Part shown: piece by piece, positions 25,343 to 34,630 of the stretch
How positions within the stretch are numbered: position 1 is the stretch's first letter
Layout of the letters: each line of letters begins with the position of its first letter
NCBI GenBank assembly: GCA_045660385.1
Contig: JAZRDT010000014.1
Span: 1-48,416 of the forward strand
Reading direction: 5' to 3'
Length of the DNA: 48,416 nt
Origin: UBA1189 sp045660385
Lineage (GTDB): Bacteria; Bacteroidota; Bacteroidia; Bacteroidales; Bacteroidaceae
Notes under the pieces: generated by a model
Database searches by the model: none
Told to the model about the DNA's origin: nothing
What the model saw: the letters and a program-made list of their open reading frames with translations, nothing else
Position numbers and translations under genes: made by a program

Positions 25343-26764
25343 TTATTTGTTGTTATCATCATCATTCAGGAAGTCTGAGGCAAGCTTATCAATGTTGTCG
25401 CTCATTGACTTCATCTTCTTCACGATACCCGAAAAGAAGCCATTGGTTCGAGCCTGACGGGCAGCCTGCATAGCAGCCTTCTTCTCCTCGGCCTCCTTGA
25501 TTTTCTGCTGGCGCAAAGCAGCAAGTTCCTCATCCCGCTTGACCTGTGCACTCTCGCCATCATCGGTGAAGAGGTCCATGGTCACGGCACGCTTTTCGTC
25601 CTCGGGAGCAATCTCCATGGACATCATGCTCTGACAGCAGCAGTCGGTACCCTCCATGAGCAGACCCACGAGTACGCCTTGCGTACCCTCTTCGGGGCGC
25701 TCCAAGGTATTCCACTCCACCTTGGTTTCAGTCTTGTAGGCCAAGCGCGCCTTGCTCAGCTGTGCCTTTTTGGCTATCGCCTCCTTGAAACCCTTCAAGT
25801 TGATGCCACCGCCGCAGCATACCACACCAGCCATCAGTTGCTTGTCAGTGTAGCCCGAGGCCTTTATCTGGTGACATACATTGAGGATAATCTCCTCGAA
25901 ACGGGCCTCAATCACCTCCTGCACCTTACTGAGCGCAATGGTGCGGTTGTCATCCAGCATGATCTCTCCATCGCCCTGCGCCGTCAGTCCATACTCACAC
26001 TTGATGCGCTCAGCCTCCTGTTCGTCGAGTTGCAACGAACACAAGTCACGCGTGATGTTCTGTCCACCCATGGGAATCACCGTGAGGAAACGCAAGCATC
26101 CTCCCTTGTATACCGACAACGTCGTAGTGTCGGCACCGAAGTCCACGAGCACACAGCCCTGACGTCGCTCATTCTCGGTGAGCAGCACATTAGCCGCCAC
26201 GAGAGGCGGTATCGACGTATCGGCAATGTCTATCTTCGCAATCTCAAAGCTCTTGGCCGTGTTCTGCATCACCGAAGTGCGGGCCAGAATGTTCAGATAG
26301 TTACCCTCCACCTGCGTGCAGTTTACACCCACTGGATTGTTCAGCAGGTTGTTGCCAATCTTATACTCCTGCGACACCATCAGCAGCATATCGTGTCCCG
26401 GATACTGCTTGGTAGCGTTAGCCTCCTCCATGTCGGTCACCACCTCTTCGGTCACACGCATCTCCTCCTCGAAGGTACGCACCACCGTGTTCTGTTCCGA
26501 GTGCAGCGTATAGCCGCCCACACCCACATATACCTGTTCGATCGTCGCATTGCAAAGCTCCGGTTCCAGACAGTTGATGAGGTTCGACAAGCACTGGGCC
26601 GTTTGGTCGATGTTGTACACCACGCCACGGCGCACAAAGCCCGATGCCGGTTCGCTGGCATAGGCCAGCACCTGCAAGCTACCGTCGGACTGCTTGCGTC
26701 CTACGGCACCTGCAATCTTCGACGAACCGAGTTCGATTGCTACGATTAAGTCATTTGTTACCAT
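25343..26764 (-). CDS. ftsA: cell division protein FtsA
   Basis: This 473-residue actin-like ATPase tethers FtsZ to the membrane. IVAIELGSSKIAGAVG at the start is phosphate-1, VLVDFGADTTTLSVYKGG is phosphate-2, and GVVCCGGGINLKGF is the adenosine motif. The region after about residue 380 is a charged coiled linker (EEKKAAMQAARQARTNG) leading to an amphipathic C-terminal helix, FFSGIVKKMKSMSDNIDKL, the presumed membrane anchor, then an acidic tail. The length is longer than E. coli FtsA (420) because of this linker, common in Bacteroidetes. Confidence 0.96.
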   Translation of the reverse strand: MVTNDLIVAIELGSSKIAGAVGRKQSDGSLQVLAYASEPASGFVRRGVVYNIDQTAQCLSNLINCLEPELCNATIEQVYVGVGGYTLHSEQNTVVRTFEEEMRVTEEVVTDMEEANATKQYPGHDMLLMVSQEYKIGNNLLNNPVGVNCTQVEGNYLNILARTSVMQNTAKSFEIAKIDIADTSIPPLVAANVLLTENERRQGCVLVDFGADTTTLSVYKGGCLRFLTVIPMGGQNITRDLCSLQLDEQEAERIKCEYGLTAQGDGEIMLDDNRTIALSKVQEVIEARFEEIILNVCHQIKASGYTDKQLMAGVVCCGGGINLKGFKEAIAKKAQLSKARLAYKTETKVEWNTLERPEEGTQGVLVGLLMEGTDCCCQSMMSMEIAPEDEKRAVTMDLFTDDGESAQVKRDEELAALRQQKIKEAEEKKAAMQAARQARTNGFFSGIVKKMKSMSDNIDKLASDFLNDDDNNK

Positions 26765-26786
26765 ATCCTGTATTTGATGAATCTGT

Positions 26787-27515
26787 TTATTTTTTTGTTC
26801 CTATCACTTGGTTGCTGTAGTCCAGATTGATGCGAGAATACTTGTTCCATCCCACTTGAGTCAGTCCCTTCTCGTAGAAGGTATACAGCTTTTCAAACTT
26901 TCTGGCATAGTTCCCGGGGCGTCCCAGCACGATAGTGTGGTCGCCCACGCGGGGCACCAATTCAATCTCGTGCGTAGCTGTCACGTGCACCTGGGCAATC
27001 TGTGCCTTCCAGAACTCGTCGTTCTGCACATACTGTGCCAGCTCCAGCAGTTCGTTACAGGCAAACTTGCGCGTGATGTGTCCGGTTGCCACAGGCAAGT
27101 ACACCGCCTTCGAAATGCGCTCGATTACCTCACCCTCCTCGTCAATGTAGTAGTTTTCGCCGTTGTTGGCAATCACATGCAGGATGGGGCATCGGCACTC
27201 CACCTCAATGCCCAGGTATCCGCCCACGGTCTTGTAGCACTCGCTTTTGCGCACCAGCGGTGCTGCGTCCAGCGCCTTCTCAACCGCCCGCAAGTTCACC
27301 TCCTCCATCAACTTGCCCGTAGGGTCCAGTCCGCTCTTGCGCAGCAGACTGAGCACATCATTCGTGTTCATATACCCCACCTCGGTACTGTCTGCAATCT
27401 CCAGCTTGACGCCCAGACACACCTGGTCGGCAGGTTTGTTCGAGAAGGCGATTGCCCCCACCACGATGTAGGCCGCCAACAAGGCGAGCACGATGGTTGA
27501 AATCCATTTCTTCAT
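26787..27515 (-). CDS. ftsQ: cell division protein FtsQ
   Basis: This 242-residue single-pass inner-membrane protein (helix about residues 5-22, ISTIVLALLAAYIVVGAIAF) has a POTRA-like beta domain around 37-105 and a C-terminal beta domain with the family pattern LVPRVGDHTIVLGRPGNYARKFEKL. FtsQ links early and late divisome proteins. Its start overlaps the last 4 bp of murC. FtsL and FtsB are not in this window. Confidence 0.92.
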   Translation of the reverse strand: MKKWISTIVLALLAAYIVVGAIAFSNKPADQVCLGVKLEIADSTEVGYMNTNDVLSLLRKSGLDPTGKLMEEVNLRAVEKALDAAPLVRKSECYKTVGGYLGIEVECRCPILHVIANNGENYYIDEEGEVIERISKAVYLPVATGHITRKFACNELLELAQYVQNDEFWKAQIAQVHVTATHEIELVPRVGDHTIVLGRPGNYARKFEKLYTFYEKGLTQVGWNKYSRINLDYSNQVIGTKK

Positions 27516-28897
27516 AAGGCCGAAGTCAAAATGTCAGTAATCTGCGATGCATAGTTCTCAATGTCTCCCGCTCCCAACGACACCAGCACCTCGAGGTTAT
27601 CCTTCATGGCCTCCACCGTTGCCAGCACCTCCTCCTTGGTTATCATCCGTTTCTCAACGCCCTCCTTCAGGTTATCGTATATGAGCGCGCTCGTCACACC
27701 CGGTATGGGCTCCTCGCGGGCGGGATAGATATCGGTAAGTATCACTTCATCGAAGAGCGAGAGGCTCTCGGCAAACTCACGATAGAAGTCGTTGGTGCGC
27801 GAATATAGGTGCGGTTGGAATATCACCGTCACCTTGCGTCCGGCATAGAGTTCACGTATCGAGAGTGCACTTTGGCGTATCTCGGCAGGGTGGTGCGCAT
27901 AGTCGGTGAGGAACACCTTCGCCTCCGTCTTCAGTTTGAAATCGAAGCGGCGCTCCACCCCACGGAAGCTCGCCATGCCTTCGCGCAGTTCCTCGTCTGT
28001 AACTCCACACAGCTGAGCCATCGCCATGGCGGCAATGCCATTGTCGATATTGATGCTCAGGGGCACACCCAGGCGAATATCCTTCACGGTGCCCTGCGGC
28101 GACACAAAGTCGAACACGACCTCACCCCCTCCGATGCGCACGTTCCCGGCGTGGTAGTCGCCCTCGTGACGCGAGTAAGTCAGCACACGTACCCCCTCCT
28201 GCACACGCGGCTTAATCTCCAGCCCCTCATGAATGATGAGCGCTCCTTCGGGGTCGATGAGCGAGGTGTAGTGTTCAAAGCTCTCCCAATAGGCTTCGGG
28301 CGTACCATATATATCCAGATGGTCGGGGTCGGTAGAGGTAATCACCGACATGTAGGGTCGCAGCTGATGGAACGAGCGGTCAAACTCATCAGCCTCGATC
28401 ACCACATAGTCGCTCTTGTCGCTCAGCAGCAGGTTGGTGCCATAGTTTTGCGATATGCCGCCCAAGAAAGCCGTCGCTCCCACGTGCGAATTGTATATCA
28501 GGTGCGCAGCCATGGCCGAAGTGGTCGTCTTTCCGTGCGTACCCGCCGCACACAAGCCGCGTCGGCTACGTGTAATGGTACCCAGCACTTGGGCACGCTT
28601 CTGAATCTCGAATCCCTGTTCGCTGAACCACACCAGTTCGCTATGCGTACAGGGCACAGCAGGTGTATACACCACCAGCGTATGTTCCTTGTCCTTGCAG
28701 CACTCGGGGATCAGTGCGCAGTCGTCCTCATAGTGTATGACAGCCCCTTCGGCACACAGACGTTCAGTGAGCGCACTTGCCGTGCGGTCGTAGCCCGCCA
28801 CCGCCTTGCCCAGCGACAAGAAATAGCGTACCAGGGCACTCATACCGATGCCACCAGCCCCGATGAAATATACCGACTTTATCGTATCAATGTTCAT
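27512..28897 (-). CDS. murC: UDP-N-acetylmuramate--L-alanine ligase MurC
   Basis: This 461-residue Mur ligase adds L-alanine to UDP-MurNAc in peptidoglycan synthesis. FIGAGGIGMSALVRYFLSLG is the N-terminal Rossmann motif, AAGTHGKTTTSAMAA the ATP P-loop, and DYAHHPAEI and FQPHLYSRT are C-terminal family motifs. The open frame has a TTG eight codons upstream (28921). ATG 28897, preceded by GGAAGAAACGAAC, is the better start. A TATCTTCG box at 28956-28949 may be the promoter. This gene heads murC-ftsQ-ftsA-ftsZ, but the usual upstream murG and ftsW are absent, so the division/cell-wall cluster is split here. Confidence 0.96.
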   Translation of the reverse strand: MNIDTIKSVYFIGAGGIGMSALVRYFLSLGKAVAGYDRTASALTERLCAEGAVIHYEDDCALIPECCKDKEHTLVVYTPAVPCTHSELVWFSEQGFEIQKRAQVLGTITRSRRGLCAAGTHGKTTTSAMAAHLIYNSHVGATAFLGGISQNYGTNLLLSDKSDYVVIEADEFDRSFHQLRPYMSVITSTDPDHLDIYGTPEAYWESFEHYTSLIDPEGALIIHEGLEIKPRVQEGVRVLTYSRHEGDYHAGNVRIGGGEVVFDFVSPQGTVKDIRLGVPLSINIDNGIAAMAMAQLCGVTDEELREGMASFRGVERRFDFKLKTEAKVFLTDYAHHPAEIRQSALSIRELYAGRKVTVIFQPHLYSRTNDFYREFAESLSLFDEVILTDIYPAREEPIPGVTSALIYDNLKEGVEKRMITKEEVLATVEAMKDNLEVLVSLGAGDIENYASQITDILTSAL

Positions 28898-29021
28898 GTT
28901 CGTTTCTTCCTTAAGAACCAAATGAATATACCTTTCCTAATTTAGCCGCGAAGATACATAAAATAAATGACAAAGAACCATGCACAGCCGACAATTATTT
29001 TAGGAATAATTCATTAAGAAA

Positions 29022-29051
29022 GATGGCACTCTCTAAATAGAGAGCACCATC
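29022..29051 (-). terminator. terminator after lplA
   Basis: GATGG and CCATC (29022-29026, 29047-29051) and CTCTCT with AGAGAG (29029-29044) form one hairpin with a small internal CA/CA mismatch and an AAAT loop. On the minus strand a T-rich TTTCTTAAT follows. It lies 40-69 bp after the lplA stop. Confidence 0.7.
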
Positions 29052-29090
29052 CTATATCATTTCTATCATTCACGAACCGATCTACCAGGC

Positions 29091-30101
29091 TCAACAACAA
29101 AGGAGTCGCAACAATTCCTGTAGCGTCGCCCCATCAAAGTAGCGTTGTACATCCATGCCGGATAGACACTGTTCAATATACATCGCCTCATAGTGCACCC
29201 CCACGAGCGCCTCCTCCAAAGCTACCGGCGACAAGTTGCCGATGAAGTCACCTCCGAAAGAACAAGATACTATTACACCGTTGCATAACCTGATTGTCAC
29301 CTCCACGGTGCCACAGCGCAGACGCTCCTTGCGCGTCACGATGCACTCCTCCCCCACTCCCTGTACATGCGGAGTCACACTGCGTCTGAAGGTCCAATCC
29401 TCCGTGGCAAACTTCCCGCGCGCCATGCGTGCAATCTCCTCCAGCTGGTGCGGCTGCAACACATACTCGACATCCCTGTACTCACACGAAAGGTAGCGCT
29501 CGAGCCGTCCCTTGAAGTCTGCTACATCCATCACCCCCGGCAGGCATTCGCGCAGGTTCGTCACGCGGCTCCGAACCGAGACGATACCCTTAGCCTCCAG
29601 TTTCCCGACAGGCGGGTTCAGTGCGCGTTCCAGCACCTCGAGGTCCACGTCGAACATCAGCGTTCCATGCACCATGAGGCGATCCTTATACACCCGCTTG
29701 GCATAGCCCGATACCTTACGTCCACCTACCAATATATCGTTCCGTCCCGAGAGTTCCGCCTCCACGCCCAGCGCTTGCAGCGCCTGCAGCATGTAGCGCG
29801 TATATTCCGGGTAATCCCTATTGAGGTCGGCCGCACGGCCCACGATGGTATAATTCAGGTTGCCCAAGTCGTGATACACCGCTCCGCCTCCCGTCACACG
29901 GCGCACTAGCGCGATGTCGTTCCGCTTCAGGTAGTCGAGGTCCACCTCAGCATATGCATTCTGGTTCAGTCCGATGATTACAGCCGAGCGGTTCTGCCAA
30001 AGGAAGAAGAGCGGTTCGTCCAGCGACAACTGCTGCAAGGCATATTCGTCGAATGCCATGTTGAAGTAGGGGTCTGTGCTTAGGTTCTTGAGATAGCGCA
30101 T
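29091..30101 (-). CDS. lplA: lipoate--protein ligase
   Basis: This 336-residue enzyme activates lipoate with ATP and attaches it to lipoyl domains of 2-oxoacid dehydrogenases and GcvH. The BPL/LplA_LipB fold is clear: LFFLWQNRSAVIIGLNQNAY, RRVTGGGAVYHDLGNLNYTI (lipoyl-AMP loop), GRNDILVGGRKVSGYAKRV with the catalytic lysine region, and HGTLMFDVDLEVLERAL. The C-terminal 90 residues form the accessory domain. It is a single gene between two terminators, downstream of the rhamnose operon and unrelated to it. Confidence 0.92.
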   Translation of the reverse strand: MRYLKNLSTDPYFNMAFDEYALQQLSLDEPLFFLWQNRSAVIIGLNQNAYAEVDLDYLKRNDIALVRRVTGGGAVYHDLGNLNYTIVGRAADLNRDYPEYTRYMLQALQALGVEAELSGRNDILVGGRKVSGYAKRVYKDRLMVHGTLMFDVDLEVLERALNPPVGKLEAKGIVSVRSRVTNLRECLPGVMDVADFKGRLERYLSCEYRDVEYVLQPHQLEEIARMARGKFATEDWTFRRSVTPHVQGVGEECIVTRKERLRCGTVEVTIRLCNGVIVSCSFGGDFIGNLSPVALEEALVGVHYEAMYIEQCLSGMDVQRYFDGATLQELLRLLCC

Positions 30102-30116
30102 AGGATAAGCCTAAGA

Positions 30117-30138
30117 GAGGGCGCTTTCACACGCCCTC
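30117..30138 (-). terminator. hairpin between the rhamnose operon and lplA
   Basis: GAGGGCG at 30117-30123 pairs perfectly with CGCCCTC at 30132-30138 around an 8-base loop. The T-tract is weak on the minus strand (TCTTAGG) and better on the plus strand. It is the only obvious stop signal after the permease gene. Confidence 0.55.
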
Positions 30139-30177
30139 ATTGAGATTCTGTTTTTAGTTTTTATATTCAGTCGTTCC

Positions 30178-31524
30178 TTAATACTCATCGCCATAGCGTT
30201 CGCGCGTAATCTGCTCCAGCGACTTGCCACGCGTATCGGGACATCCGATGACGCCTACCACTAACGAGGTGAGCAGTAACCCGATCATGCAGTAGGCAGC
30301 TACGGTGAATCCCTCTCCATTCTCGCCATAGATATAGGTGAAGGCCAGTCCCCAAGCAGCCGAGAGTCCGCGTACCACGAAGAACATAAGTCCCTGCGCA
30401 CCCGCACGGAACTTCGCGGGGAACAGCTCCGACCCCCACAAGGCATAGAATATCTGCACCGAGATACCACCATTGATACCCCATAATATTGAGAACAGCC
30501 ATAGAGCAGCCATATCATTTACTCCACCGAGGATGACAACCCAGGTAGCCAAAGCTGCCAATAGGCCTAACACATAGAGCAACTTGTGCGACACACGGTC
30601 AATAAAGAACGAGACACCAAATGTCACTACCACCACGATGACCCATCCCACGCAGCTCAGCATGTTGGCATACTCATTGGTGAGTCCGCCCGCTGTCTCG
30701 TAGATATGCGGTTGGAAGAATCCCATCACCGATGCCACCAGATTCCAGGTGAGATAGATGACTGCCAGATAGCATGCGGTCTTCACCACCTTGGCATTTG
30801 TAAACAGCAGTTTGAAGGCATGCAACAACCCCGTGTCCTCGCCCTTCGCCTTAGCGGCGTTGCGAGTCTCGGTCCACTCCTTGCTCTCCTCAAGCTTACG
30901 CTGCATATTCCATGCGATGAAGGCCACCACAAAGAGAGAGAAGAAAACCACACGCGAACTGAACACGTTGAGTGCGTCGCCAGCCAGTTCCTTGCCACCG
31001 ATGAGATGACCGATGCTCTCCACCCAACCAAACAGGTAACCACCAGGTGCAAATAGCATACCAAGCAACAGGATAATCATCGGGCCAAAGCCCCATGACA
31101 TCTGCGAGATACAGATATTACGGCCACGGTTGTTGACCTCCGAGCTTTCCGATATGTAGGTCCACGATGCCGGCACCCCGACACCTACCGATATACCCGT
31201 AACCAAGAAACCCGCCAGCAGCATGGGGAAGTTTACCGAGCACATCACGAGCAGCACGCCTACCATGTACACCAATAGGTTATAAGTATAAATAAACTTA
31301 CGGCCATACTTGTCGGCCAGGAATCCGCCGATGATGGCACCGATGGCAGCACCCAAACAGTTTGCACTGATGAAGTTGAGCCATCCCAAGTGCACCTCCG
31401 ACAGTCCCAAGTAGTTCTGCCACAGGGTAAGTCCGCTCGCACCGGCCACAATGGCACCGGCATCCAGATAATTGGTGAGAGATACCGCGATGGTACTCTT
31501 CAGACTATTACTTTTCTCTGACAT
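30178..31524 (-). CDS. MFS sugar permease, probably for L-rhamnose
   Basis: This 448-residue inner-membrane transporter has about 12 hydrophobic segments. Sugar-porter motifs are present: GGFLADKYGRKFIYTYNLL after TM2-3, an equivalent FFIDRVSHKL loop in the second half, and CPDTRGKSLEQITRERYG at the C-terminus, the 'PETKGRSLEEI' signature. It is 18 bp downstream of rhaA and clearly part of the rhaB-rhaA transcript, so the likely substrate is L-rhamnose or a related deoxysugar. That would make it an alternative to the unrelated RhaT. Specificity is inferred from context. Confidence 0.85.
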   Translation of the reverse strand: MSEKSNSLKSTIAVSLTNYLDAGAIVAGASGLTLWQNYLGLSEVHLGWLNFISANCLGAAIGAIIGGFLADKYGRKFIYTYNLLVYMVGVLLVMCSVNFPMLLAGFLVTGISVGVGVPASWTYISESSEVNNRGRNICISQMSWGFGPMIILLLGMLFAPGGYLFGWVESIGHLIGGKELAGDALNVFSSRVVFFSLFVVAFIAWNMQRKLEESKEWTETRNAAKAKGEDTGLLHAFKLLFTNAKVVKTACYLAVIYLTWNLVASVMGFFQPHIYETAGGLTNEYANMLSCVGWVIVVVVTFGVSFFIDRVSHKLLYVLGLLAALATWVVILGGVNDMAALWLFSILWGINGGISVQIFYALWGSELFPAKFRAGAQGLMFFVVRGLSAAWGLAFTYIYGENGEGFTVAAYCMIGLLLTSLVVGVIGCPDTRGKSLEQITRERYGDEY

Positions 31525-31542
31525 AGTATTTCTTCTGTTAGG

Positions 31543-32796
31543 TTATCGTTTGCTGGTCACTTCGGCCACATACTTGTCGATCTCGGCAATGAAGCCGTCG
31601 CCAACGGGCACGTTGTTCTTCAGGCAGAACATGTCATACACTGCCTGCCAAGGCATTGCCTTCTGCTCTTCCATCACTGCCAACAGCTTGTATCCCTCGC
31701 CGGCGAGTTCATACTGAGCCAGCAACTCGCGGGGCTCAAGCAGTGCACGCAGCATGCACTTCTGTGCCGAGCGCGAACCGATAACATAGGCACCGATGCG
31801 GTTAATAGAGCCATCGAAGAAGTCCAATCCGTAGTGCACACGGTCCAGCGCACCAGCACGCACAATCTCTGAGAAGAGTTCTTGAGTGGGATCATCCATG
31901 ATGGTCACATGGTCAGAGTCCCAGCGCACGGGGCGCGACACGTGCAACATCAGTTCCTTCACGAAAGGCAACACCGCACTCACCTTGTCGGCCGGACTCT
32001 CGGTTGGATGGTAGTGACCTGTGTCGATGGTCAGTATCTTGTCGTACTTAGCCGCATAGGCCGTGTAGAAATCGTGCGAACCCACGGTGAAACTCTCCAA
32101 TCCGATACCGAACACCTTACCCTCGATACAATCCTTCATCATAGGCTGCGGCTTGGCGAAGATCTCGTCGAGCGACTGCTTCAGCAAGTTGCGATACAGC
32201 GCATGGTTCACGCTCACATCCTTGCAACCGTCGTGCACCCAGAGGTTCATGATACAGGGGTCGCCCTGTGCCTCACCCATCGCGTTGGCTATGTCGCGGC
32301 ATCGCTTGGTATGCTCAATCCAGAAGTCGCGCACACCCTTGTCGGGGTTCGATAGCGAGAGACTGCCGCTCTTCGGGTGTGAGAACGACGATGAGTTGAA
32401 GTCCAGCATCGTGCCGTACTCCTTCGCCCAATCGATCCAGCTCTGAAAGTGCTCCACTGTCACCTCATCGCGGTCAACCACCTTACCCTGGAAGTCGCCG
32501 TAGATTTCATGTAGGTTCAAACGGTGCGTACCGGGAATCAGCGACTTGGCCTTCAGTACATCCTGGCGCAGTTCGTCGATATTACGTGCAGCACCGGGGA
32601 AGTCGCCGGTCGACTGTATACCACCCGACATGGCTCCGGCCTGTACCTCGAAACCCTTCACGTCATCGGCCTGCCAACAATGCATGCTCAGATGGAAGTC
32701 CTGCAGCTGCTCCAGTACCTCATCTGTATCAATACCCAGAGCTGCATAGCGCTCCTTCGCAATCTCATACGCTTTCAATATAAGTTCCTCTTTCAT
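31543..32796 (-). CDS. rhaA: L-rhamnose isomerase
   Basis: This 417-residue TIM-barrel enzyme converts L-rhamnose to L-rhamnulose using two divalent metals. FHLSMHCWQADDVKGFE at the N-terminus, NLWVHDGCKDVSVN, LESFTVGSHDFYTAYAAKYD, and the metal-binding ILTIDTGHYHPTE are family features, and HVSRPVRWDSDHV is conserved near the active site. A GTG two codons earlier (32802) is possible, but the ATG is preferred. It lies 61 bp after rhaB and before the permease. Confidence 0.95.
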   Translation of the reverse strand: MKEELILKAYEIAKERYAALGIDTDEVLEQLQDFHLSMHCWQADDVKGFEVQAGAMSGGIQSTGDFPGAARNIDELRQDVLKAKSLIPGTHRLNLHEIYGDFQGKVVDRDEVTVEHFQSWIDWAKEYGTMLDFNSSSFSHPKSGSLSLSNPDKGVRDFWIEHTKRCRDIANAMGEAQGDPCIMNLWVHDGCKDVSVNHALYRNLLKQSLDEIFAKPQPMMKDCIEGKVFGIGLESFTVGSHDFYTAYAAKYDKILTIDTGHYHPTESPADKVSAVLPFVKELMLHVSRPVRWDSDHVTIMDDPTQELFSEIVRAGALDRVHYGLDFFDGSINRIGAYVIGSRSAQKCMLRALLEPRELLAQYELAGEGYKLLAVMEEQKAMPWQAVYDMFCLKNNVPVGDGFIAEIDKYVAEVTSKR

Positions 32797-32857
32797 AATC
32801 ACTAGATTTTATAGTTGTTTTATTTTTTAATTCTCGACTTTCAATTGTTAACTTAAA

Positions 32858-34330
32858 TTATATGTCTTCCCTAAACACTCTCAAATAATGCTCATACCCC
32901 TTGTCCCAAGTCTCAGCATCCTCCGGTGCGAAAGTCGCCGTCTCCACCGAGTCTGCAATGAGTCGGCGCATGGCAGCGATATCGCCTACCACATTTGCCG
33001 ACTTGGCCTGTAACATGATATTACCAATCGCCGTGCACTCGCTGGGTCCGGCCACCACAGGCACGCCTACGGCATTGCAGGTAAACTGGTTCAACACATT
33101 GTTGCGCGAACCACCACCGATCACGTGCAATGCCTCGATAGGGCACGGAGACATCTGCTGCAAGAAACCGAACACCTGACGATAGCGCAAGGCCAGGCTC
33201 TCAAAAATGCATCGCGTCACCTCACCATGAGTCTGCGGCTCGGGCTGGTCCGTCGCGCGGCAATAGCCACGGATAGCCTCCAACATCGATGCCGGGTTAG
33301 CGAAACAGGGCGCATCGGGGTTTATCACACTGCGGAAAGCCGGTGCAGCCAACGCCGCCTCGATGAGCTCGCCATACGAGTAGTTCTCCGTCCACTCCTT
33401 GCGACAACGCTCCAGTAGCCACATGCCACATATATTCTTCAAGAATCGCGTGGTACCCTCCACGCCACCTTCGTTCGTAAAATTCTTGTCAAAACTTTCC
33501 TCATTGATGATAGCCTCCTTCACCTCGATGCCCATGAGCGACCAAGTACCCGAGCTCAAGTAGGCGAAGCGCTCGTTCATAGCCGGCACTGCCGCTACGG
33601 CCGATGCCGTGTCGTGTCCGGCCACGGCAATCACTGGCACCGCGCCCAGTCCCGTCTGCCGCTGCACCTCCTCGCTCAACACTCCGATTTGTTCGCCCGG
33701 GAACACGAATCGGCCAAACTGACTTGCCTTCACACCACACACATCAAGCAGTTCTTGTTCCAACTGTTTCGTGCGCGGATTGAGAAATTGCGATGTCGAG
33801 GCGATGGTATACTCCGTCACCTTGTTACCCGTGAGCATATAGCCCAGTGCGTCGGGCATGAAGAGAATCGATTCGGCCGCCTCCAGCGCACTGTCGCCCG
33901 CCTTGCGCAACGTGTAGAGTTGGAACAACGAGTTGAAGTTCATAAACTGAATGCCCGTGAGGTCATACACCCTCTCCTTGGCGATACGCGCAAAATACTC
34001 CTCCATGGCACCCACCGTATGCGGGTCGCGGTAGCAGTAAGGGTTGCGCATCAATGCGCCGTCGCGTCCAATGAAAGCAAAGTCCACGCCCCAAGTGTCG
34101 ATACCCACCGAAGCAATCTCGATGCCCTCGCGCGCCACCACCTTGAGTCCACCGATAATCTCGTTGTACAAGGCATATATGTCCCAATAGAAATGTCCGC
34201 CCGTCTCTATGATATGGTTGGGAAATCGCGTGAGTTCACGCAACTCGAGGTTCCCCTCCGAGAGTGTACCCAGTATGGTGCGTCCGCTGGTGGCGCCCAG
34301 GTCCACGGCAAAGAAATGTGTCTGTTTCAT
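32858..34330 (-). CDS. rhaB: rhamnulokinase
   Basis: This 490-residue FGGY-family kinase phosphorylates L-rhamnulose. FFAVDLGATSGRTILGTL is the first phosphate loop, WGVDFAFIGRDG and YCYRDPHT the substrate region, VAGHDTASAVAAVPA the second core, and LHVIGGGSRNNVLNQFTCNA the adenosine motif. It is the first gene of rhaB-rhaA-permease. The aldolase that would split rhamnulose-1-phosphate and the usual AraC-type regulator are not in the window. Confidence 0.95.
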   Translation of the reverse strand: MKQTHFFAVDLGATSGRTILGTLSEGNLELRELTRFPNHIIETGGHFYWDIYALYNEIIGGLKVVAREGIEIASVGIDTWGVDFAFIGRDGALMRNPYCYRDPHTVGAMEEYFARIAKERVYDLTGIQFMNFNSLFQLYTLRKAGDSALEAAESILFMPDALGYMLTGNKVTEYTIASTSQFLNPRTKQLEQELLDVCGVKASQFGRFVFPGEQIGVLSEEVQRQTGLGAVPVIAVAGHDTASAVAAVPAMNERFAYLSSGTWSLMGIEVKEAIINEESFDKNFTNEGGVEGTTRFLKNICGMWLLERCRKEWTENYSYGELIEAALAAPAFRSVINPDAPCFANPASMLEAIRGYCRATDQPEPQTHGEVTRCIFESLALRYRQVFGFLQQMSPCPIEALHVIGGGSRNNVLNQFTCNAVGVPVVAGPSECTAIGNIMLQAKSANVVGDIAAMRRLIADSVETATFAPEDAETWDKGYEHYLRVFREDI

Positions 34331-34630
34331 ATCGTATATCGATGGTTATTAGATTCTGCCGGTGCCACGGCACAACGCGCGCAGCATAGAACTTCAAGCC
34401 ACAAATATAGTACATTTTTTTCATCTTGCACCATTTTGGCAAAGAAAATTCCGTTCAAATGCATCAAAGACGCATCGTATACGACGCAACCGGTGGTGTT
34501 CAACAAACGACACAAAGGGAACAAGGTAGCACGCAAGCAGACAACAACTGCATAAACAAAAAAACCGCACGAAGCTCACGACCAATGAGGATACCAATCC
34601 TAAAGATTCTATGAGAAACTAAGAACTTGG
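34331..34630 (-). promoter_or_regulatory. rhamnose operon control region
   Basis: This 300-bp gene-free stretch has TATATTTG at 34409-34402 as the -7 box of rhaB (minus strand), giving a leader of about 65 bases. No TTTG exists at the proper -33 distance; the nearest is 30 bp upstream at 34443-34440. A promoter without -33 suggests dependence on an activator. I found no palindrome strong enough to call an operator. Confidence 0.5.
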
